DNA of 64,000 nucleotides from NCBI GenBank assembly GCA_911728455.2, contig OU452219.1, positions 17,603,397 through 17,667,396 of the forward strand, written 5' to 3'. This document shows positions 40,401 through 49,400 of the stretch, in pieces (the first letter of the stretch is position 1; each line of letters begins with the position of its first letter). The DNA is from Marthasterias glacialis (Eukaryota > Echinodermata > Asteroidea > Forcipulatida > Asteriidae). The notes under the pieces are model-generated. The model saw nothing but the letters and a program-made list of their open reading frames with translations. It did not search any database and was not told where the DNA came from. The position numbers and the translations under genes are program-made.

Positions 40401-43400
40401 TGTTGTTGTCAAGGATGTCTTTCTTGGTTTGCAGTTTTTTTACAAATGCAAATTCCTGCTTCCCTGTGGATTGTTGGAAGGGGATAAAGAGGAGTTGGTG
40501 CATAAAAGTGTGATGATGTACATCTTAGATGATATGCATCTTCTTAGATGAAGATTTTGTTTTTTTACAAATTCCATTTTCTTATAAGGTTTCTTGACAT
40601 ATCTAAGTTTGGAGGCAGATAAATGGCAACATATCATTGTTTCACTTTATCAGTCTTGAGGTCCAGAGCAACAATTTTTGTATTATTGTTTTAAATTTAT
40701 TTTATTCTATTTTATTTTATTTTTTAATTTATTTTATTTTATTTACTTTTTATTTTGCTTTGGGGGCGGTTCATATAATGATGTAATCCTTGCACTAGGG
40801 AAATGAATAATTAATGTTAATATGAGTACACATGTTAATTTTTATTGCTACAGGACTATTTTGTAAAAAATTTTTAAACACAATTGAGTTAGGTTACCAT
40901 CTTTTTTCCCCCACCATTTTTGAGTAACATCAGCAATGTATGGATAGGTTGCAATAGACGTCATCTTTTATTACAATTTCTGTTTTGGCTTGTAGCCGCG
41001 TCAAGCTCTGTTAATTTCAACACAGCTTGAGTTGCTTACCAACCCATCAGCAGTATTTACGCGTAATGCACAGTTGTGCGCTCAAAAATGTGCAGTCATT
41101 GTCATCAAAGATGGCTGATTTTTCCCATTGTAGACGTCATGTGCATCCCATCAATTTAGGTTGGTTTTTATACATGTTCACATGCCGGTGGACCATTTTG
41201 AATTCTACACGCGTTCAATTTTATTTCAATAAATGGAAACATGCCAGATGGATTTCGTTCCACCATTTCTACCTTTTCGTTCTGGTTAAATGTGCGCCTA
41301 AATGTTTTTGGCCCGAATTGTGTCGGTTATCAGTGGAGAATGTACAATGTAAATCACTTCAACGCCCTTTCCGTCCACCGCATGGATCTACGCTCTCTCT
41401 GCTCGTTTCGCTCTCTGCTCGACAAAACAGCCCCGAAAGTAGAATTCACCCGTTGACTACTTACAGAGAACCCGTCAAGGGCCCCCATGAGGGGGCAGTC
41501 TTCACCAATCTGATTGAATACCTGTAGAATAAATGAATTGGAAGTAACACCATGGGAGCTGTAGTTGGGTGGGATCAGGTCATTGAATATCAGTTTCTCA
41601 TAGAGTGGCCACTTGATTCTTGTGCAGTCTTCTCCATTTTGTAGAGACAGCGCTGGCATCAATTATGCCCCTCGGCCACTCTCACGGAGCTGTTTAGCAC
41701 AAAGAAATCTTGCTTAGTAAAAACAGGTGAACAGCCATGATGCAATGTTGTGAACATTGTTACCAATGCCCTGATAAATTGTCGACCTTGATCTGTAAGT
41801 ACATGTGTATTTGCTGGCACCAATTTAAAGCCCCTGATCAACATTGGTAGAGTGACTGTAAATGCTGCCATTCTTTGCACAAATCAAGATTTATGTAATG
41901 AAACCAACCTGTGAAAATTTCAGCTCATTTCGTTGTTTCATCTGCGAGAAAACGATAAAAATGCATTCAGCATTTTTGTACAAATTCTTAGGCAGAGTTT
42001 TGGTCTCGTGAGACAAAAATTTATTTTTGGATCTTGTTTTAATTATTATTCAAAAATGATAACACTTCATGCAGAAATATTTCAAGGAAAGCTTTCTACC
42101 ACCATTATCTTTAAAACATCTACATGTAAGGTATATGTAAATCTGTGAACAGTTCTAGTTTTTTCTTTCTTACCAATGTTGAGCTGGGGTTTTAAAGCTT
42201 AGCAAAAACAGGTGTGCATGCAGCCATGAAACAATATGTACATTGTCACCGGTGCTCTAATAATTTTTGTCCTTGCTCTGTGAGCAGATACATGTGGACA
42301 CCAATTTCAATCTTGCTTAGCAGAAACAGGTGGGCAGCCATTATACAACGTAATGTATTGTTTTTTCCTGATGCGCTGATCATTTGTGTTTAGCAGATTT
42401 ACTCGGTACATGTATTTTATGGCACCATTTTCTGGTTAGAAGCTCTTTGTTTTGGGCGCAAAATTTCATGGTTCTGCTTACTTTAAAAAAAAAATGTATC
42501 AGTACCCACAGTTGCATAAAACTCTGTACTATTGTCTGATCGCATTCCATAGGATAGCAAGGATTTGATTAAGCTTGCTGGGTGCATACTCAACTAGTGT
42601 TGAAAATAAACACTAATCCTGCAAACAGACGGCGAGTAATCACAGAATACAGTGCTAAGCAGTGGCATGAAATCAGATCCCTTATCTCCCTTGGAGCAGA
42701 GAGCAGTATGTAGATCTGGGCAAACTAGCAGGTAGATTATACCTGAATACGTTGTAATGTCTTCACAGCAATTTGTTACTGTACTGTTAAGGGACGAAGC
42801 CAAGTAAAACTGACAACATGTGGTGTCATGCCGTGAGATGTATCGGCTACAGGATGTCTTTTGCATGTCCATTAAATCTTTATACATATGGCTGGTGTTC
42901 CTCCCTGCTCTCTCGTCTACAGCACACTGTTAATACACACCCACTCCAAGATGCAGGGTGACTATTTATCAAAGGGGCCTCAAGTGGGGAGAGGTGTATT
43001 ATAATTGGATTTGGAATTTCTGTCCCCAATCCTCAACAGATTGTCCGAATCTGGAGGTGTTCGATTATCAAATCATCTGCATTCTAAGCAATCAGAGGGA
43101 CTTGTGGCCGTACGGTTTGTCAGTTTGTGTGCCCAGAGGCCAGGCCAATTGTAAAGTGGTAAACGTCAAGTGTGTCTGGATTTGCGAGGTTGTTAGTAAC
43201 GACTCTCGGGGAATCTCTTTTCTTGTGCCTTGTATCTCGAGAGGTAAATATTTAATCGTTGTTTTCCAAATGATGTCGGCCTCTTACCAAGAAGGATTTC
43301 GAGATGACTCATCTGTTTATGGGGCTGCTCATTTAAACGCCTCTTTATTAGGGTGGTGTGGCCACGCATGAACAGGCAAACGATTTTCCACCCTTTCTCA

Positions 43401-46400
43401 GTCTCCTATTTCTACGCTTATTTTAGAAATTCGAGCAAAACCAATTTAACGGAAGTGGCATAACAACGGGGGACCGGGGGAGGGGGATTTGGGGGGGGGG
43501 GGGGCTCATGCCCCCCCCATTGATATCCTTGCCCCCCTCCAAAAAAAAAAGTAAATAAATAAATATATAAATCTTTGAGATGCCAGGATAAAAAGTTACA
43601 TTTTATAAGCTTTTATGTAGTAATTTCAATGTTTTTAAAACTTTTTTTCTGTTTATTCCCAGACAGTGTATTTCTTTTTTTTACCTCTCCATGTCATATT
43701 GTCTTGTAAAAAATAGTAAATGTTGTAACAAGAGTGCTGAAAAGGGGCTTGTTTTAAGAAAAATGCAAACAGAAACTACAGTTTTAATTGGCCAGAAGTG
43801 CCCCCTAGAAAAAAATGGGGCACCCCTCGTGCCCTCATTAAATTTCACCCTAGTTTCGTCACTGGTTAATGGATTGAAGATTTAAAAAAAAAAAAAAAAA
43901 AAATGATTATAATATTGTGACAAAATGTAGGGCAGTAGAAGTGGAAAAGATGATCAGTTGCATCCAGTTTATCTAGACCTGTCAATCCCTGACATCACTG
44001 ACCGCTGTTTTCATGATCGCCAAATTGAAGTCGAGATTCAAGTATTTGTGTACCAATTGATCAAGCCTAGTCCAATGACACTGTTCTCCATCAAGTCACA
44101 TAGCAATTTAGTCTAAATCCAAGCGCATGAATTCAAGTCAAGACTTTATCAATCCATGGCAATTTGATTTTTTAACCAGGTGGCGCCGTTTAAACAAGCC
44201 ATTGTGTAAAATCGGAATATCGGAACAAGAATATAAATACTTCGCTGATTTTTGACTTTTGTGTGAGGGTTATTGTGTAATTCCAGATTCCAGACATTTG
44301 TCCTTTTGTTCCAAGAAGAGTACGAGACAACAAGAGGATTCCACCATTGTTTATTCATTGTATTTTGGCTCAATGTAGGTAAGTCAGAGTGAACCGGGGA
44401 TCCAGCCTTGGTTCCAGATTTAGTACTAATCCTTGGCCATAGCTCATGGCTGAGGTTTTGCAAATCGCGGTGCATGTATTTGACATTCTTGATGAAGAAA
44501 CCAAAAATCCCGGTGCTATAAAGAGAACTTTTGTACTCTTGGCTTTGTCAAGTCAAGGTTTTCTTTGTCGCAGCGGTACTCTCAAAGAAAAATAATTCTG
44601 GCAATTCTGAGAAAAAAATAATCCTGTCAGGCTGGATGGGAAAAAATTGAAGATTCCTGGCAGCAAGTGGTTAATAGAAAATTATGGTAATACTTATTAC
44701 GGGCGCTTCAAAAAAGGAAAATTGTTCAGCAAAGAATTACGGTACATTTCTATATAAACCAGAAGACTGGAATGATAGATGGATGGACAGAAAAAAACAT
44801 ACTTTATTACCCCACCAGGGGAAATTTATGTGGCATTTAGATGATAATGATTTAAAGCAAATGTAGTACTATTCCTTCGAAGAGGTGTTAGAAATTGGAC
44901 GGTTATCAGGAAAGCAATATGTGATTTTCTTACTTACAAGTTTGCTTGGGATAAAGCCGGTTCTGTCATCATTCATCTTGAGTAATTTTTCCATCGGAAT
45001 TGTTGTCATGTTGTAATAAATATATAGGCATACAGTATATAGATAAGCACACAATATAATGGGGTGGTTGGGTTGGTGAAGTGGTATCTTTCCTCCCCTT
45101 TGGCCTTAAGGACCCCAGTTCGAATCCTGTCGGGGGCCCTATGTGGATTGGGTTTTCAGTCCCTACCTGATTGCGTGGGTTTTCCCCTGGAATAATTCTC
45201 TGACGTTTTTTTCCCTCCCACATCTAAAACTGAAACTTCCTTCCTTGTCTTCTCTCCATGGGGCTCTTGGCTAGGATAGTGATTAAGTTCGCTTTCTGAG
45301 AATCGTTGGCTTTCACATCCAGAATTACTAATAAAAATAAATGAACAAGACCATCAGAAGGAAATTAAACTGTTAACAGCACCTGTTCTTATGGCAATTT
45401 CGGAAGCTGGAATGGGGTACTTTGTAAAACAAAGATCGCTATCCCATTCCTTTAAAGATGATCGGTTTGGCCAAGGGAGTTTTCTTATTCAGGGGCAGAA
45501 TGTTTCTTTCACATATCTCTTCAATTCCTCCCCATCCCACCGCCACATCTTTTATTCTCATTCTCGACAAGTGTCACACGGGATTTGTTCCAACCTGAAG
45601 GTTAATAACAAGTCATTCGTGATAACACAGGCAGAGAAGGGAGTGCTACTAATTGTAAACACCCCGTACTGCCAAGATTAGGGTTGTCAGGAACGGGTTA
45701 AAGGACATTTTGTGAAATTTTCTGAAACTGTGAAATTTGTATTGAAAGCAGCAATCCTTTCAAATGTTTTTCCCTGAGGAGCATCTCCTAGGTCGGGCAT
45801 ATGCTATACCTTTACGGGTAGAGACTTCCACTGAAAAGTCTTGTTTTTCTGCTTGTCAGTAAACGTTAATAATGTTAATAACAACTGTATTTATATAGCG
45901 CTCAACACTGTCAGGAAAACGTCTCTAAGCACTCGACAAAAAAAAAAAAAATACAATGACTTGAACAGAAATGTTGTTGAGAAGAGTCATGAAATGTGTG
46001 ACGGTGGTAGCCTGTTTGATGTGAAGAGGGAGATTGTTCCATAAAATGAGCTCCAGCAAACTGAAAACTACGTTCACCATATGATTTGGTGGTAGCAGTT
46101 TGGAGTAACCAATGTCTTGGGTGCAGATCAGCAGTGGCCAAACCAGGAAAGGGGGGGTCGGTGAGGGAATGGCACCCGCTCAGAACCCTTGCCCTCCCGA
46201 ATGAGATCGAAAAAAATGCACAAATGAATGGTTTGATGCATTAATTTAAATAGGCCCTCAAATTATGTCTTTGTCCCTGCTTGCCCCCTCCCCCCCCCCA
46301 AATGAAAATGTCTTGTTACAACACTGCAGATGTTAGGTTTCTTGTAGGCATGTATTTGGTGAGCAGGTCAAATGGGACCAAATCCATGGCGTCATTGAAA

Positions 46401-49400
46401 TTTTAACTCATGTTTTGGTCCTGTATTTTCACCCTTCCTTTTTGAAAAGCACTCAATTACAAGGGTTTGGGGAGGGGGGGTGGGGGACAAGCGCCAACAT
46501 TCTACTCAGCGTCACATAACTGGGGCAGCCAAGATTAGAATTGTCAGGAACAGGTTAAAGGAATTTTGCACAACAGAGACAGTTTTCTTTATTTAAAGCA
46601 ACAATAATTTTAAAGGTTTTACTCTTTTTGGAAACATAAATATGCATAAATATGGAACATAAACATACTGAGGGAACCACCTTTAGATAGGGCATGTATC
46701 AAAAGAAAAATCTGTGCGATCGACAGATAAAGATGGCGACTGTTAACAAGTCTTATCTGTTGGTACCGTTGGTCAATACATCATACAAATGTGCCCATTT
46801 TAGTTGTTTGCTAACTGCTCCCTAAAACGCACTGATTTGTGTGTGAATGAAATTCCTTGATTTCAGTGTTAATGGGCATTTCTAAATCAGAAACTGGCTG
46901 TGCTATAATATATATAGACGTTTTTTTTTACAACCTGTATGTTGATTGAAATTATGTCGCTTTTGTCGGTAAATTGCGGCCATGAATTTCCCCTGGTATT
47001 CTGAATGGTTTTGTATCCAAGCTATGTGAAGTTGGCATGGTATGTAAGTTGAGATTAATTGGTTGCTTTCAATCTCCGGTGGACCTGGCATTGAAGCTAG
47101 CTTGTTCACAAGTCTGCTGGCATTTTCAGTGGTCGGGGTCTGAAATTGGTTGCTTTTCAAGCTTGATTTGTGACCAATTACTGATTTAAGCATGCAGTGC
47201 TTTATTATGCTGTAAGTCGTGTGTGCAGGGAAATATTTCCCCTACCAGAAATCGGATGACGTGTAGACAACCGGAAAACCGGAATGTAAACACTTCAGAC
47301 ATTTCATTGTGGAGCATGCAAAGTGCATGCACTCACTGTGCTACGCGTCGTTTCCCCATACAGAGGACAGACAGTACTGGAGTTCATTCTTTAAGTCTCC
47401 CTTTTTGTGGGGTTATTGTGCAATGCCTGATTCCAAACCTGTGTCCTTTTGTTATACAAAGAGGGTTACCAGTAATCGATAGGCTGCCACCATTATTGTA
47501 TTCAGCTCAATGGGAGGTAAGTCCAAGTGAACCAAGATTCCAGCATAGATTTCAGCCATGGGGCCGATTGTTGGACGTGAATTTTGCGATTCACGACGAA
47601 CGGATCTCATACTTTCTCGAAAGAGTGTATATTCTTGACAGAGAACAATAAATCTTGATGCTTTCTATGGTAACCTTTTTTGTCTTTGGTTTGTTTAGTT
47701 TGTTTCATGGTGACAATGATATTCTCAAAAATAGATTATAACGGCCGTTCCCAAAAATGAATCCCGTCAGTGGGCACAAAAACATTTTGGAAAGCCCAGC
47801 GCTAAATGGTTGTAGATTTGTCTACACTATTTTTTGAAAACGTATTTGGGATGCAATTTACTCCCAGTTAGCACTACTTGAAGTGAATTTTGACTTGCCG
47901 ATAGCAGTCTCGATGCATTTTGACTAACAGGATTTCTTTTATGGAGGAACACTCCATATTTTGATGAAACAATCCTGTGTTACTTTCACAGACATTTTAG
48001 TCAAATTTTGTGTTGCAGAAAAGCAGCAAATTTCTTTTATTACTGTTTCCCTTCCTAGTTGTGCTTGCCAAGCAATGTTTTCAGTTTAAGTTATGTACGG
48101 GGTAACTCTTGCATTGGCAGTAGAAAGCAATGAATGAAAACCTCACTGATGTATGATTTTACTTTCGGAGTCCAGTGGACCCCACCCCACCCCCCCCCCT
48201 TCCCAAAAATACAGACACTACAGGTGGGAATCAATCCCATGACTAAGATCATGCTAACCTAAACAGTAGTTTTTTTTGTTTTGTTTTCTCAAGCCTTTGG
48301 TGCAACAGTCGCCCCTTTAACTTCTGCCAGGGTCAATTATCATACAAGTGGATGTACATAGACCTTGTGCCTTGCTTTTATTGTCTGCTTTATGACCCAG
48401 GGGAAGATAAATATTGGTCATCAGCTCGGCCGTAATGACACTGCTTATCAGCTCTGAAATCGCTGGTTTGTCGCCGTGGGATTGTTTTTCCGTGATATAT
48501 ATATATATATATTTTTTTTTCATTTCCTATGTGAGGGAGTGTCTCTTTGGGAGATGCATAAATATATATATATATATGTTTTTCATTAACATGTACATGT
48601 TATTTGGTTGAGAATTTTTAGGGAAATTTGTAAGATTGGGAACTTAACTGTTTGTTAAAAACTTAATCATATTTTTAAAATTTTCCACCAATCCTATTCT
48701 TTAATAAGGGAATAAAAGAGTGGTAACTCAGTCTGAATCGGCCATGTAAAACCATCAGTGTTGCGACCCATTGAGATTATCGCCCGGCTGCAACACTGTA
48801 AGGGTGAAACGAAGCATTAGACGGAGTGTGTGTGGTCTGTGCACGCTCCCTAGTTCAATGACCGAGTGACCCTCTGTCCAGTGGTCCGAAATTACAGAAT
48901 GGTATCTTAAGATGGCTTCCATTTCCAGGCAGGGGAAACATTTGCGTGTATTCATGTCATCCGGTGTCAACTGGTTAATCCAGAAGAGGACACTATTTCA
49001 GGCAGACAAAAAGAAAACACCATGACAGACTTAAACAAGACTATATACCTGACATGTGCGGTTGAAACAAACAGGGTCTGTGGTTGATATGCAAAGTCCA
49101 TAGGCAACGCGTAATTTTTTCATTGGTGATTTACATGGGCACCATGAAGTTGTTCAAGTTGGGTGTTTTTTCCCCATTTTTTCCCGGTCTCAAGGCAGAA
49201 TCAAGCCAAGTCCATGGGTGGAGTCAGAGTCAGAGTCATGGTACCCCGAGACTGGTCTCTAGTCTGAGACGAGACGAGCCTCGAGACTAGTCTCTAGTCT
49301 GAGATGAGACGGGCCTCAAGACCAGTCTCTAGTCTGAGACGAGACGGGCCTCGAGACCGGTCTCTAGTCTGAGACGAGACGGGCCTCGAGACCGGTCTCT

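Noticed and set aside
41027..41527. A 166-codon open frame on the + strand
   Set aside because: Its first part lies inside a TIR element also present at 5814-6029, where the frame is not kept, so it is not a conserved protein.
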